Shown here: positions 7,631 to 18,544 of the stretch, in pieces
How the letters are laid out: every line of letters begins with the position of its first letter
How positions within the stretch are numbered: the stretch's first letter is position 1
NCBI GenBank assembly: GCA_029219285.1
Contig: JAQXTC010000052.1
Coordinates: forward strand, 1-38,259
DNA length: 38,259 nucleotides
Origin: Clostridiaceae bacterium
GTDB taxonomy: Bacteria > Bacillota > Clostridia > Clostridiales > Clostridiaceae
Direction: 5' to 3'
Notes under the pieces: generated by a model
Told to the model about the DNA's origin: nothing
What the model saw: only the letters and a program-made list of their open reading frames with translations
Databases searched by the model: none
Position numbers and translations under genes: made by a program

Positions 7631-10213
7631 ATGGCTATAGACAAAAATTCAAATAAAAAAGCTAAAGCTAATAAAGCTCCAGCAAAAAATAAGAAAACTC
7701 CCAAAAAAAGTAAACATAAAAATAAGAAAAAAAGAAATAGATTTGGCACTATACTAAAACGTACTTTTTTAACTCTATTATTTTTATGTTTAATTGCAGT
7801 TGTCATTGCTGGTGGTTATATATTTGCTGTAATAAAAAGCACACCTGATTTAGATATAAATGAAGTTACTAATTTAAGTCAACCAACTTCACTTTATGAT
7901 GATAAAGGCGAATTTATGGATACACTCCATTCAGAAATTAATAGAACTGTTGTTGGGTATGATAAAATACCTGATAACTTAAAAAATGCCTATATATCTA
8001 TTGAAGATGAGCGTTTTATGACTCATTCAGGAATAGATATACGAAGAATTGCTGGTTCATTAGTAACTGATATTCAAAAGATATTTGTTGGTCAAACTAA
8101 TTTTCATGGTGGTTCAACTATAACTCAACAATTATTAAAGAATACAATCTTAACAAATGAAAATTCTAATATTGAAAGAAAAATAAAAGAAATATATTAT
8201 GCTCTACAACTTGAGAAACAGTTATCTAAGGACGAAATATTAAATCAATACTTAAATACAATTCCTTTAGGTGGTACTGCATACGGTGTTGAAGCAGCTT
8301 CAAAATTATATTTTGGTAAGTCAGTACAAGATTTAAGCTTAATTGAATGTGCTTATATCGCTGGTATTACTCAAGCACCAACTTATTATAGTGCATATAA
8401 CGAAAAGAACAAAAATGATCCCTCATCTTATATAAATAGAACTAAGACTGTTTTAAGTAAAATGAAAGAACTAAATAAGATTAGTGATGAAGAATATAAT
8501 AAAGCAATTTCAGACATTGATAATGGCGGACTTCAATTTAAATCTGCAAAAGAAGATTATTCTCTACAATACGAATGGTACATTAATCCTGCCATTTCTC
8601 AAGTTAAAGAAGATCTAAAAAAGAAATATAAATATACAGATGAAGAAGTATCAAAACTATTAGCTAATGGCGGATTAAAAATTCATACTAATATGAACAG
8701 AGAACTACAAGATTATACTCAAGATGTTTTAGATAAATATAGTTCAACAAATGTAGGATACCAAGAAACCACTATTGCCGGTACAAATACTCCTGAATTT
8801 CAAGCTTCTGCTACCATTGTAGACTATAAAACAGGTAAAGTACTTGCTATGATTGGAGGAAGAGGACAACATGATGCACTTACAGCTAATAGAGCTTATG
8901 ATGTATTAAAACCTATCGGATCTACTACTAAGCCATTAACTGTATACGGACCAGCAATTAATGAAAAAATATTAACTGCTGCTTCTACCATTGATGACTC
9001 TCCAATTCCTGATAGTATTGCTAAACAATATGGCTATACTAAAAGTTCTGAAACAGGAGAATATTTAAGTAACGATGATAGACAATTCTCTGGAAACATT
9101 GCACTAAGAGATGGATTAAGACAATCGAAAAACGTAGCTTCCGTTTTAGTTGAGAATCAATTAGGTTTAAAAACAGGTGTCTCTTATGGTGAAAAAGTTG
9201 GTTTAAAATATAATGATGTTTCCAAAACTTCAATGTCTGCTGTTGCCTTAGGTGAATTTGATAATGCAAATGGTAGCGATGGTGGTAATACATTTATAAC
9301 ATCATCAGCCTTCGGAATTTTTGGAAACAATGGTCTTTATACAACTCCAAAACTTTATTCTCAAGTTATAGATGCTTCCGGTAATTCAATTTTGGATGCT
9401 GAAGTTGAAACAAAGCAAATTTTATCACCTGAAGCAGCCTATATTACCTATGATATTTTAAAAGGTTCTTGTGAATATACTGGACCAAATGCCAAATGGG
9501 GTTCAATGCCAGTTGCTGGTAAGACTGGTACTACAACTGGAAGGAGAAACCTATGGTTTACAGGAATAACTCCATATCTTTCTGGTTCCATTTGGATTGG
9601 TTATGACACTCCAAAAGAACTGCATACAAGTTCAAATTCAGCTGCTGGATTATGGGGAAAGATTATGGCAAAAGCTCATGAAAATATGGCGGTTACAGAT
9701 ATCGATAAACCTTCTGGAATAGTTGAAGCTGAAGTTTGTAAAGATAGTGGTAAATTAGCTACTGATTTATGTAGAAGCGATGTACGTCCTGACTCTGGAA
9801 GTAGAGTTTACACAGAAATGTTTATTGAAGGTACTGAACCTACTTCTTACTGTGAAAACCATGTTAAAGTTTCAATAAACAGTTCTAATGGAAAACTTGC
9901 TAATGCCAATACTCCAGAAGGACTAAAAGTTGATAGAGTTGCTGTTCAGAAAGCAAATGCAAATAGTAAATGTGCTGATTATAAATATATAGTACCAACA
10001 GAGCAAGATGATATGGTTGCAACTCCATCGGAGTCTACACCTGAAGCTGAAGAGGAAAATCCAGATGGTTCTGATTCAACTGATACATCAAACCAAGATA
10101 ACGATGATAAAAACAATCCTGAAAATCCAGATACTGGTGGTAGTACATCAAAACCTGATAACGATAAAGATGAAGATAAAGACAAAGATAAAGATAAAAA
10201 CAAAAAAGTATAA
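7631..10213 (+). CDS. Class A penicillin-binding protein (PBP1A-type) with charged low-complexity C-tail
   Basis: TM anchor; GT51 motifs EDERFMTHSGID and GGSTITQQLLKN; transpeptidase GSTTKPL, SKN, KTGTT. Confidence 0.95.
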   Translation: MAIDKNSNKKAKANKAPAKNKKTPKKSKHKNKKKRNRFGTILKRTFLTLLFLCLIAVVIAGGYIFAVIKSTPDLDINEVTNLSQPTSLYDDKGEFMDTLHSEINRTVVGYDKIPDNLKNAYISIEDERFMTHSGIDIRRIAGSLVTDIQKIFVGQTNFHGGSTITQQLLKNTILTNENSNIERKIKEIYYALQLEKQLSKDEILNQYLNTIPLGGTAYGVEAASKLYFGKSVQDLSLIECAYIAGITQAPTYYSAYNEKNKNDPSSYINRTKTVLSKMKELNKISDEEYNKAISDIDNGGLQFKSAKEDYSLQYEWYINPAISQVKEDLKKKYKYTDEEVSKLLANGGLKIHTNMNRELQDYTQDVLDKYSSTNVGYQETTIAGTNTPEFQASATIVDYKTGKVLAMIGGRGQHDALTANRAYDVLKPIGSTTKPLTVYGPAINEKILTAASTIDDSPIPDSIAKQYGYTKSSETGEYLSNDDRQFSGNIALRDGLRQSKNVASVLVENQLGLKTGVSYGEKVGLKYNDVSKTSMSAVALGEFDNANGSDGGNTFITSSAFGIFGNNGLYTTPKLYSQVIDASGNSILDAEVETKQILSPEAAYITYDILKGSCEYTGPNAKWGSMPVAGKTGTTTGRRNLWFTGITPYLSGSIWIGYDTPKELHTSSNSAAGLWGKIMAKAHENMAVTDIDKPSGIVEAEVCKDSGKLATDLCRSDVRPDSGSRVYTEMFIEGTEPTSYCENHVKVSINSSNGKLANANTPEGLKVDRVAVQKANANSKCADYKYIVPTEQDDMVATPSESTPEAEEENPDGSDSTDTSNQDNDDKNNPENPDTGGSTSKPDNDKDEDKDKDKDKNKKV

Positions 10214-10234
10214 AAATATAAACTATAAAAAAAT

Positions 10235-10270
10235 AATACTAAATATATTGGAAACAATATATTTAGTATT
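10235..10270 (+). terminator. Terminator after the PBP gene
   Basis: AATACTAAATATATTG-GAAA-CAATATATTTAGTATT then TTTTT. Confidence 0.85.
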
Positions 10271-10495
10271 TTTTTATATTTTGGGATTAGGCATTTTTTA
10301 TAAATGAATTTTAACCAATATTAATTATTCATAAATTCATTTATAAAATTACATTTTTCTTATTTTTAATCACTTTTAGACTCTATTGCCCACAAAGTAT
10401 GAAATATACATCACGATTTCTTGCATTTTATATAATTATATTGTAAAATTATATAAACAAGCATAACTAAAGATTACTTAAGGGGGACTGTTATT

Positions 10496-11899
10496 ATGGA
10501 TTTAATTACAAATCTGCTATCAAATTTTAATGATTTATTATGGACATATATCTTAATAGCATTATTACTTGTACTAGGCTTATATTTTTCTATAAAAACG
10601 AAATTTGTTCAATTCAGATATTTTAAAGAGATGTTTAGATTGATTGGAGATGGTGTCAGCAAAGATAAAAAAGAAGGTTCTGTTTCATCTTTCCAAGCAT
10701 TCTGCATTAGCACAGCTTCTAGAGTTGGAACTGGTAACTTAGCAGGAATTGCCATTGCTTTAAGCATAGGTGGCGCTGGTGCAATATTTTGGATGTGGCT
10801 TATAGCACTTATTGGCTCTTCATCAAGTTTTATTGAATCTACTCTTGCTCAAATTTTTAAAGTTAAAGATGAAAAAACAGGAACATATAGAGGTGGTCCT
10901 GCATACTACATGAAAAAAGGATTAAACAATAAATGGATGGGTATTGCATTTTCAATACTTATAACAATTTGTTTCGGATTAATCTTTAATTCTGTTCAAT
11001 CCAATACAATTGCTTTAGCACTTAATGAAGCCTTTGGATCAAATCAAACTATTATTGGAATTTTACTAGCTGTAATTTCTTCAATAATTATTTTTGGCGG
11101 AGTACATAGAGTCGCTAAAGTTTCAGAAGTTATCGTACCAATTATGGCTTTAGCATACATAGCAGTTGCAATTTTTGTTGTTGTAACTAACTATTCAAAA
11201 ATACCATCAATATTTATTTCAATATTTGAAAGCGCTTTTGGATTTAGGCAAGCTGTAGGAGGTACAATTGGAGGTACTCTTCTTATTGGTATAAAAAGAG
11301 GTTTATTTTCAAATGAAGCTGGAATGGGAAGCGCACCTAATGCAGCTGCAACTGCAGATGTTTCACACCCAGTAAAACAAGGCTTAATTCAAACTCTTGG
11401 AGTTTTTACAGATACTATCATTATTTGTAGTTGTACTGCTTTTATAATTTTATTATCACCTATTGATTTAACTAATACCGAACTAACCGGAATTCAACTT
11501 ACTCAAAATGCATTAAGTTCACAAGTTGGATCTTGGGGAAGTTATTTCATTGCAATTTGTGTCTTACTATTTGCTTTTAGCTCAATCATAGGTAACTACT
11601 ACTATGGAGAATCTAACATAGAGTTTTTAACAACAAAAAGATTCTATTTATCAATATATAGAATCCTGGTAATTACCATGATATTTATAGGTTCAATAGC
11701 CAATTTAAATATTGTATGGACATTAGCTGACATTTTCATGGGAATAATGGCAATTCTAAACTTAGTAGCTATTACTTGCCTTAGTAAAATTGCTATTAAT
11801 GCTTTAATTGATTATACAAAGCAAAAACAAGCTGGTATTAAAGATCCTATTTTCAAAGCAAATTCAATGCCAGAACTATATTTAGATGAATGGAAATAA
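10496..11899 (+). CDS. Na+:alanine/glycine symporter (AGCS family)
   Basis: SRVGTGNLAGIAIAL; RGLFSNEAGMGSAPNAAATADVSHPVKQG; multiple TMs. Confidence 0.93.
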   Translation: MDLITNLLSNFNDLLWTYILIALLLVLGLYFSIKTKFVQFRYFKEMFRLIGDGVSKDKKEGSVSSFQAFCISTASRVGTGNLAGIAIALSIGGAGAIFWMWLIALIGSSSSFIESTLAQIFKVKDEKTGTYRGGPAYYMKKGLNNKWMGIAFSILITICFGLIFNSVQSNTIALALNEAFGSNQTIIGILLAVISSIIIFGGVHRVAKVSEVIVPIMALAYIAVAIFVVVTNYSKIPSIFISIFESAFGFRQAVGGTIGGTLLIGIKRGLFSNEAGMGSAPNAAATADVSHPVKQGLIQTLGVFTDTIIICSCTAFIILLSPIDLTNTELTGIQLTQNALSSQVGSWGSYFIAICVLLFAFSSIIGNYYYGESNIEFLTTKRFYLSIYRILVITMIFIGSIANLNIVWTLADIFMGIMAILNLVAITCLSKIAINALIDYTKQKQAGIKDPIFKANSMPELYLDEWK

Positions 11900-11934
11900 A
11901 AAAGATGCCAAATTAATTTTGGCATCTTTTTTAT
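11900..11934. terminator. Terminator between convergent genes
   Basis: aaaaagatgccaaa-ttaa-ttttggcatctttttt. Confidence 0.85.
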
Positions 11935-12761
11935 GCAATGGTATTACTTACTGTAATTTTTTCATTATTTTTAATTTCACCATTTTCTGTAGAAACAAAA
12001 TATCTCATCTTAATATCATTTTTTTCTTCATCTTTTCCACTTACTTCTATGATATAACATAATTCCATTTGCTTATCATCACTATTACAATAAAAAGCTG
12101 TATCAATTTTGTTCTTAGTACAATCTTTATAACTTGTATTAAATTCTTCAAAAACTTTTTGAAAAGCCTCATCTTTATCTACATTAATTGTTATGTCTCC
12201 TATATCTTTATTAACGTTTGGATTAGCATATCCATCAAGCATTCCTGTTTGTTTATTAATATTTAATGATAAATCATACCCATATAATTGATATCCATTA
12301 GCAAGCTTTGAAAATATTATTGTATAATACGGAGCTTCTTTAGCTTTATCTTGATGATTAACACTATAGAACTCACATTCTCCATCATATATCTTTTCAA
12401 TATAACCTTTAGCTAAAGAAACAGCTTCATCTTCATTAATCCTATTATTTAAAGCACTTGCATTACTATTAGAAAATCCTATTACATTTAAATCTTTATC
12501 TACGCTTATCCCATAACTTCCTATAGTGATACTATAATATGTTTTATGAGTCAAAGGATCACTTTGCTTGGTGACATTACCTAAATCATCTTTGGGATAT
12601 ATATCAATCATACTCTCATTATACAATTTATCTAAGAAGCTTCGTGCTATTTTCTTTTCTTTTGCACCTGCTCTTATATACATGAACATACATATTGCTG
12701 TACATACTAAAAGACATAGAAATATTGAAAATATAATAATATTTTTTTTATTCCACTTCAT
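11931..12761 (-). CDS. Membrane-anchored protein with YcdB/PepSY-like domain
   Basis: Single N-terminal TM then EDEAVSLAKGYIEKIYDGE...YQLYGYDLSLNINKQTGMLDGYANPN, PepSY/YcdB-like. Confidence 0.55.
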   Translation of the reverse strand: MKWNKKNIIIFSIFLCLLVCTAICMFMYIRAGAKEKKIARSFLDKLYNESMIDIYPKDDLGNVTKQSDPLTHKTYYSITIGSYGISVDKDLNVIGFSNSNASALNNRINEDEAVSLAKGYIEKIYDGECEFYSVNHQDKAKEAPYYTIIFSKLANGYQLYGYDLSLNINKQTGMLDGYANPNVNKDIGDITINVDKDEAFQKVFEEFNTSYKDCTKNKIDTAFYCNSDDKQMELCYIIEVSGKDEEKNDIKMRYFVSTENGEIKNNEKITVSNTIA

Positions 12762-12785
12762 ATTATTCCCCCTTTTTATAATTAA

Positions 12786-13865
12786 CTACTTAATCCCAAG
12801 TATATCTCTTAATTTTAAAGATACTTTTTCACCCACCAATTTACAAACCAATGACAATATCATTTGTAATTCTCCGATGTTATTAGCGCTTAATAGAATT
12901 TTCCCATTATCAACAAAATTTCTATTTGAAATCCTATCTTTATATTCATCCAATTCATTTTTATCATCTATTTCAGGTAAAAATATTCCCTCTAAAGCTC
13001 TGCATCTAATTAAAAACTTTATTCCATTTTCTTGAGAACATAAATAATCTAAATCGTTAAAATTCTTCATAATAAATCTAATTATTTCTTTATCTTTCAC
13101 GTTGTCCTCTATATTAACACTTGAAGGAATCACAATTACTTGAGGCTTGTACATCTCATCTACTACCTCTGTATTTATTGTAAAGCCGTTACTTAATAAT
13201 ATTTTATCCTTAAATGCTACCCCTTTTACTTTAAAGACTTCCTTATTTAAAACATTATTGACTACATTTAATGTGTCATGAAATACAGCATAATCTGACA
13301 TATTCATACCATCATACATTAAAATCCCTATCTCATGTTCTTTTTCTTCTATATTGTTTAAAAAATCTTCCTTTGCAAGTTTAACTTTAACTCCTTCCTT
13401 ATATGTGCCTACTTCAGTAAATCCTAATTTTCTGGCAACACTAACACCAGCATCTGTAGGTATACTATCCATCATCATCTCGCCACCATATTCTAAGAAG
13501 TAATATTCAAGCATTAATTTTAAAGCTTCTTCTGCGTATCCTTTGTTTCTATACCTATAATGTATCTTAACATTAAATCTTGCAATTTTAGTAACTGAAT
13601 CATATCCATGGAAACTAACTTCACCAATAGCCTTATCCCTAATAGTATAAACTAAGCAATAAAAATTCTTACCATCAGTAGGAAAAACCATTTTCTTATA
13701 AAACATTTCCCACTTTTCTTCAGTAAAAGCAAAAGTTCCACCTATATCTCTCATGGTCTCTTCATCAGACCATAATCTTTGGACAAAAGCTAAATCTTTA
13801 TATTGCGGTTGTTTTATATATACTTTTTTACCATTTCTTCTATAGTTACCTTTTCCATTTATCAT
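12786..13865 (-). CDS. GNAT-family acetyltransferase fused to a C-terminal DJ-1/PfpI-like domain
   Basis: aa ~14-165: GNAT (RYRNKGYAEEALKLMLEYYF; ARKLGFTEVGTYKEG). aa ~176-357: EIGILMYDGMNMSDYAVFHDTLNVV...PQVIVIPSS...LDYLCSQENGIKFL...RNFVDNGKILLSANNIGELQMILSLVCKLVGE, DJ-1/PfpI-like. Confidence 0.8.
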   Translation of the reverse strand: MINGKGNYRRNGKKVYIKQPQYKDLAFVQRLWSDEETMRDIGGTFAFTEEKWEMFYKKMVFPTDGKNFYCLVYTIRDKAIGEVSFHGYDSVTKIARFNVKIHYRYRNKGYAEEALKLMLEYYFLEYGGEMMMDSIPTDAGVSVARKLGFTEVGTYKEGVKVKLAKEDFLNNIEEKEHEIGILMYDGMNMSDYAVFHDTLNVVNNVLNKEVFKVKGVAFKDKILLSNGFTINTEVVDEMYKPQVIVIPSSVNIEDNVKDKEIIRFIMKNFNDLDYLCSQENGIKFLIRCRALEGIFLPEIDDKNELDEYKDRISNRNFVDNGKILLSANNIGELQMILSLVCKLVGEKVSLKLRDILGIK

Positions 13866-14217
13866 TTATATCACCTGTTAATTTTACTTATTTACATTAA
13901 ATATCTCATATTTGGGCTATATTATCAATAGCCTTTACTTTTGCACTGCTATTTTTTTATATTTATCGAATATTTTTATTAATTATTCACGTCTTAGTAT
14001 TAGTAAACTTTTTTGATTAAAATACTAAACTTAATTCTCTATAAGTTTTCAATATTCTAAAGTAAGAGGCACTATTTAAAAAGATAATTTTTTCATTTTT
14101 TTATCAAAAAATATTGATTTTCTATCAAAATGTTTATATAATATTTTTGTTTGTTTAGTAATTTTAAACCTTTAGTTTAGTATTAGGTTATTTTAATAAA
14201 GATTGTAGGTGTAATAC

Positions 14218-14757
14218 ATGGAAATAGGTGATAAAATTCGAAGACTACGAATTGAAAAACAACTTACTCAAGAAGAACTTGCAAATAGATGCGAATTATC
14301 AAAAGGTTTTATTTCTCAAGTAGAAAACGATCTTACTTCCCCTTCTATAGCAACATTGGTAGATATTCTTGAAATACTCGGAACAAACCTAAAAGAATTC
14401 TTTAATGATAGTGAAGATGAAAGAGTTACATTCAGTCATGAAGATATGTTTGAAACTTCAGATGATGATCTTGGTTATGAACTTATGTGGCTTGTTCCAA
14501 ATGCACAAAAAAACAATATGGAACCTATCATGATAACTTTAAAGACTGATGGTAAATATAAAGAAGAGGAACCTCATGAAGGTGAAGAATTCGGATTTGT
14601 TCTTGCCGGAAGTATTTTTCTCCATATAGGAGATAAAAAATATAAAGTAAAAAAAGGTGAAAGTTTCTACTTCAAACCTAATAGAAATCATTATATTTCT
14701 AATTCAGGGAAAACTACAGCTAAGGTAATATGGATTAGTACTCCACCATCATTTTAG
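14218..14757 (+). CDS. XRE-family regulator with C-terminal cupin (PuuR-like), likely pot operon regulator
   Basis: [83 protein letters not shown] cupin. Confidence 0.92.
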   Translation: MEIGDKIRRLRIEKQLTQEELANRCELSKGFISQVENDLTSPSIATLVDILEILGTNLKEFFNDSEDERVTFSHEDMFETSDDDLGYELMWLVPNAQKNNMEPIMITLKTDGKYKEEEPHEGEEFGFVLAGSIFLHIGDKKYKVKKGESFYFKPNRNHYISNSGKTTAKVIWISTPPSF

Positions 14758-14783
14758 ATATACAACGAAAGAGGTGTTTATAT

Positions 14784-15833
14784 ATGGATAACAATATTAT
14801 TGAATTGAAGAATATTAGTAAGACTTATGGGGAGAATACAGTATTAGACAACTTATGTTTAAATATTAAAAGCAATGAATTTTTAACTTTACTTGGTCCA
14901 TCTGGATGTGGTAAAACTACGACCCTTAAAATAATTGCAGGTTTTGAAACTGCTGATTCAGGGAAAGTTTTATTTAACGGAAATGATATTTCTTTACTAC
15001 CACCAAATGAAAGACAATTAAATACTGTGTTCCAAAAGTATGCTCTTTTTCCACATATGAATGTTTATGAAAATATTGCTTTTGGCTTAAAAATAAAAAA
15101 ATTATCCAAAGAAATTATTGATCAAAAAGTAAAAGAAATGCTTAAGATGGTCTCTTTATCTGGTTTTGAAAAGAGAAATATAGAATCTTTAAGTGGCGGA
15201 CAACAGCAGCGTGTTGCCATAGCAAGAGCGCTTGTAAATGAACCAAAAGTTCTACTTCTTGATGAGCCTCTTGCTGCACTTGATTTAAAATTAAGAAAAG
15301 AGATGCAATTAGAACTAAAGAATATTCAACAAAGACTTGGAATAACCTTTATTTTTGTTACACATGATCAAGAAGAAGCATTAACAATGTCAGATACAAT
15401 CGTTGTAATGAATAAAGGTGTAATTCAGCAAATGGGTACTCCAGAAGATATCTATAATGAACCTGCTAACGCTTTTGTAGCTGATTTCATAGGTGAAAGT
15501 AATATCTTAGATGGTGTTATGCTTTCAGATTACAAAGTGAATTTCTGTAATAAAGTATTCGATTGTGTTGATAAAGGCTTTAATACTAATGAAAATATTG
15601 ATGTTGTTATACGTCCTGAAGACATTAAAATTGTAGACGCAGATAAAGGTATGCTTACTGGTGTAGTTAAATCTATAATATTTAAAGGTGTTCATTATGA
15701 AATTGTAATTGAAGAAAACAATAATGAATGGATAGCTCATAACACAAAATTTTATGCTGAAGGAAAACACATAGGATTAGACATATATCCAGAAGACATT
15801 CATATTATGAGAAAGGTGAATGATAATGAGTAA
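14784..15833 (+). CDS. potA: Spermidine/putrescine ABC transporter, ATP-binding protein
   Basis: GPSGCGKTT Walker [28 protein letters not shown]-terminal TOBE-like domain. Confidence 0.95.
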   Translation: MDNNIIELKNISKTYGENTVLDNLCLNIKSNEFLTLLGPSGCGKTTTLKIIAGFETADSGKVLFNGNDISLLPPNERQLNTVFQKYALFPHMNVYENIAFGLKIKKLSKEIIDQKVKEMLKMVSLSGFEKRNIESLSGGQQQRVAIARALVNEPKVLLLDEPLAALDLKLRKEMQLELKNIQQRLGITFIFVTHDQEEALTMSDTIVVMNKGVIQQMGTPEDIYNEPANAFVADFIGESNILDGVMLSDYKVNFCNKVFDCVDKGFNTNENIDVVIRPEDIKIVDADKGMLTGVVKSIIFKGVHYEIVIEENNNEWIAHNTKFYAEGKHIGLDIYPEDIHIMRKVNDNE

Positions 15834-16668
15834 AAAAGATAAATCTATATTAGCTTATCCATATATTTTTTGGAGTTGTTTATTTATAGTTATTCCGCTT
15901 CTAATAGTTTTATTCTTTAGCTTAACAGAATCTACAGCTAATGGTTATAGTTTTAGCTTGTACAATTTTAACAAAATACTTAGCCCTGAATATGGTAAAA
16001 TATTTTATCGTTCTATAAAACTAGCTTTATATTCTACTATTGGCTGTTTAATCTTAGGTTATCCCGTAGCATTTTTTATTTCTAAGATTAAAAGTTCAAA
16101 AAGAAATCTTTTAATAATGTTATTTATCCTTCCTATGTGGATGAATTTTTTATTAAGAACTTATGCTTGGATGCCAATACTAGGTAAAAACGGCCTAATT
16201 AACAATTTTTTAAGTAACTTTGGAATTGGACCAATAGGTTTTTTATATAATGATGGCGCTGTATTACTTGGAATGATTTATAACTTTATTCCTTTTATGG
16301 TTTTACCTATATATACTGTACTATCAAAAATGGATCAAAACTTAATTAATGCAGCTAGCGATTTAGGTGCTAGTCGAAAATATATATTCAGAAAAATAAT
16401 TTTCCCACTTAGTCTTCCAGGAGTAATGTCTGGTATAACTATGGTATTTATGCCTGCAGTTTCGACTTTTGTTATATCAAGTCTTTTAGGCGGTGGACAA
16501 TATATGCTTGTGGGTAATCTTATAGAACAACAATATACAACCATGGGAAATTGGAATTTAGGTTCTTCTCTTTCTATAATTATGATGATAATTATATTAA
16601 TTTCTATGGGATTAATGAATAGATTTAGTAGCGATAACGACATAGAAGGGAGCGCTGGTTTATGGTAA
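15820..16668 (+). CDS. potB: Spermidine/putrescine ABC transporter permease
   Basis: Polytopic; [27 protein letters not shown] loop; overlaps potA. Confidence 0.92.
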   Translation: MIMSKKDKSILAYPYIFWSCLFIVIPLLIVLFFSLTESTANGYSFSLYNFNKILSPEYGKIFYRSIKLALYSTIGCLILGYPVAFFISKIKSSKRNLLIMLFILPMWMNFLLRTYAWMPILGKNGLINNFLSNFGIGPIGFLYNDGAVLLGMIYNFIPFMVLPIYTVLSKMDQNLINAASDLGASRKYIFRKIIFPLSLPGVMSGITMVFMPAVSTFVISSLLGGGQYMLVGNLIEQQYTTMGNWNLGSSLSIIMMIIILISMGLMNRFSSDNDIEGSAGLW

Positions 16669-17462
16669 AAAAATTTGAAAATTTCTTCAAAAGATTTTAT
16701 TTACTTATAATTTTCATTTTCCTATATGCTCCTATAATAACTCTTATGATATTTTCATTTAATGATTCAAAGAGTATGGCTCATTGGAATGGTTTCACCC
16801 TTGATTGGTATAAGCAATTATTTAATAACGATGCTCTTATGACAGCACTATACTATACGGTATTAATTGCAATACTATCATCAGTAATTGCAACTATAAT
16901 AGGTACTATAACAGCTATAGGAATATATAATATGAAAAATAGCTTAGGAAAAAAGCTACTGCTTAATGTTAATTATTTGCCTATTTTGAATCCAGATATC
17001 GTTACAGGTATTTCATTAATGTCATTATTTATATTTTTTAATTTAAGTTTTGGCTTTACAACAATGCTTCTTGCTCATATTACTTTTAATATACCTTATG
17101 TAATATTATCAGTACTTCCAAAGTTAAAACAACTTCCAAGTAATACAACAGAAGCAGCACTTGATTTAGGTGCCACTCCAATGTATGCTTTACGAAAAAT
17201 TATATTGCCACAAATAAAACCAGGTATAGTTGCAGGATTTTTAATGGCCTTTACTATGTCCATTGATGACTTTGTAATCTCCTTCTTTACATCAGGAAAT
17301 GGAGTTACAAATCTCTCGATAGAAATTTATTCCATGGCTAGAAGGGGTATTAAGCCAGAAATAAATGCATTATCAACTATAATATTTGTCGTTGTTTTAA
17401 CAATGCTATTAATAGTGAATAAAAAGCAATCTACTGGAGGTGATGATATTGAAATCAATTAG
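16662..17462 (+). CDS. potC: Spermidine/putrescine ABC transporter permease
   Basis: LGATPMYALRKIILPQIKPGIVAGFLMAFTMSIDDFVISFF. Confidence 0.92.
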   Translation: MVKKFENFFKRFYLLIIFIFLYAPIITLMIFSFNDSKSMAHWNGFTLDWYKQLFNNDALMTALYYTVLIAILSSVIATIIGTITAIGIYNMKNSLGKKLLLNVNYLPILNPDIVTGISLMSLFIFFNLSFGFTTMLLAHITFNIPYVILSVLPKLKQLPSNTTEAALDLGATPMYALRKIILPQIKPGIVAGFLMAFTMSIDDFVISFFTSGNGVTNLSIEIYSMARRGIKPEINALSTIIFVVVLTMLLIVNKKQSTGGDDIEIN

Positions 17463-18498
17463 AAAACTAATCGCTTTAATTTCAACATCAATTTTAACTT
17501 TAGGACTTTTTTCAGGTTGTTCTAATAATAGAACAGACTCAAGCAAAGTAATTAATGTATTTAATTGTGCTGATTATATTGATGAAGAATTAATCACAAA
17601 ATTTGAGGAAGAAACAGGCTATATAGTTAAATATTCAACTTATGATACTAATGAGAATATGTATGCAAAACTTACTTCCGGTAGTGCATCTTATGATTTA
17701 ATTTTTCCTTCAGATTATATGATAGAAAAAATGATAAGTGAAAATTTGGTACAAGAAATAAACTATGATAATGTTCCAAATTATAAATATATAGATGAAG
17801 CTTATAAACATCTTTCTTATGATCCAGAAGATAAATATTCGGTACCATATATGTGGGGTACAATTGGAATTTTATATAATCCAGAAAATGTTCCTGATCA
17901 AGTAGATGGCTGGAATATATTATGGAATGATGAATATAAAGATGAAATTGTAATGTTCAACTCTATAAGAGATACTATGGGAATTGCATTAAGAAGACTT
18001 GGTTACTCAATGAATACTACTAATCACCAAGAAATAAAAGAAGCTGCTGATACTTTAATTCAAGAAAAAAAGTTAGCTAGAACATGGGTTGTGGATGAAG
18101 TTAAAGATATGATGATAAGTGGCGAAGTATCAATTGCAACAGTATATTCTGGTGATGCAGCTTATATTCAAGAGGAACATCCAGACCTGGAATATATAGT
18201 CCCTGAAGAAGGATCAAATAAATGGTTTGATGGTATGGTAATTCCAAGATGTGCAACTAATAAAGAGGGTGCAGAAGCTTTTATTAACTTTTTAACTGAT
18301 CCCGATAACGCTAAACAAAATGTTGATTATATTGGATATTATACTCCAAACTTCAAAACTTTTGAGATGTTAGATGAAGAAATACAAGAATCTTATCCAT
18401 CTAAAAAAACATTAGATAATTGCGAAATATTCAAGAATTTAGATAAAGAAACCTTAGATTTTTATAATAGTGAATGGATCAGAATAGCTGGAAACTAA
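17449..18498 (+). CDS. potD: Spermidine/putrescine-binding lipoprotein; TTG(17449) start preferred over track start 17440
   Basis: Lipobox LGLFSGC; NVFNCADYIDEELITKFEEETGY; GGAGG at 17436-17440 overlaps the track start and is correctly spaced from TTG(17449). Confidence 0.9.
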   Translation: MKSIRKLIALISTSILTLGLFSGCSNNRTDSSKVINVFNCADYIDEELITKFEEETGYIVKYSTYDTNENMYAKLTSGSASYDLIFPSDYMIEKMISENLVQEINYDNVPNYKYIDEAYKHLSYDPEDKYSVPYMWGTIGILYNPENVPDQVDGWNILWNDEYKDEIVMFNSIRDTMGIALRRLGYSMNTTNHQEIKEAADTLIQEKKLARTWVVDEVKDMMISGEVSIATVYSGDAAYIQEEHPDLEYIVPEEGSNKWFDGMVIPRCATNKEGAEAFINFLTDPDNAKQNVDYIGYYTPNFKTFEMLDEEIQESYPSKKTLDNCEIFKNLDKETLDFYNSEWIRIAGN

Positions 18499-18503
18499 AA
18501 AAT

Positions 18504-18532
18504 GCCCTTAGAATATCACTTATTCTAAGGGC
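18504..18532. terminator. Terminator after potD
   Basis: GCCCTTAGAATA-TCACT-TATTCTAAGGGC. Confidence 0.88.
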
Positions 18533-18544
18533 TATTTACATATC

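Noticed and set aside
9039-10307. ORFs 9039..9293(-), 9979..10257(-) and 10008..10307(+)
   Set aside because: Out-of-frame readings of the PBP gene and its repetitive tail; low-complexity products.
12069-13035. ORFs 12069..12266(+) and 12568..13035(+)
   Set aside because: Antisense to better-supported minus-strand genes; AT-rich hydrophobic shadow translations.
15525-17863. ORFs 15525..15770(-), 16335..16643(-), 17672..17863(-)
   Set aside because: Antisense to potA, potB and potD, which have clear family motifs.
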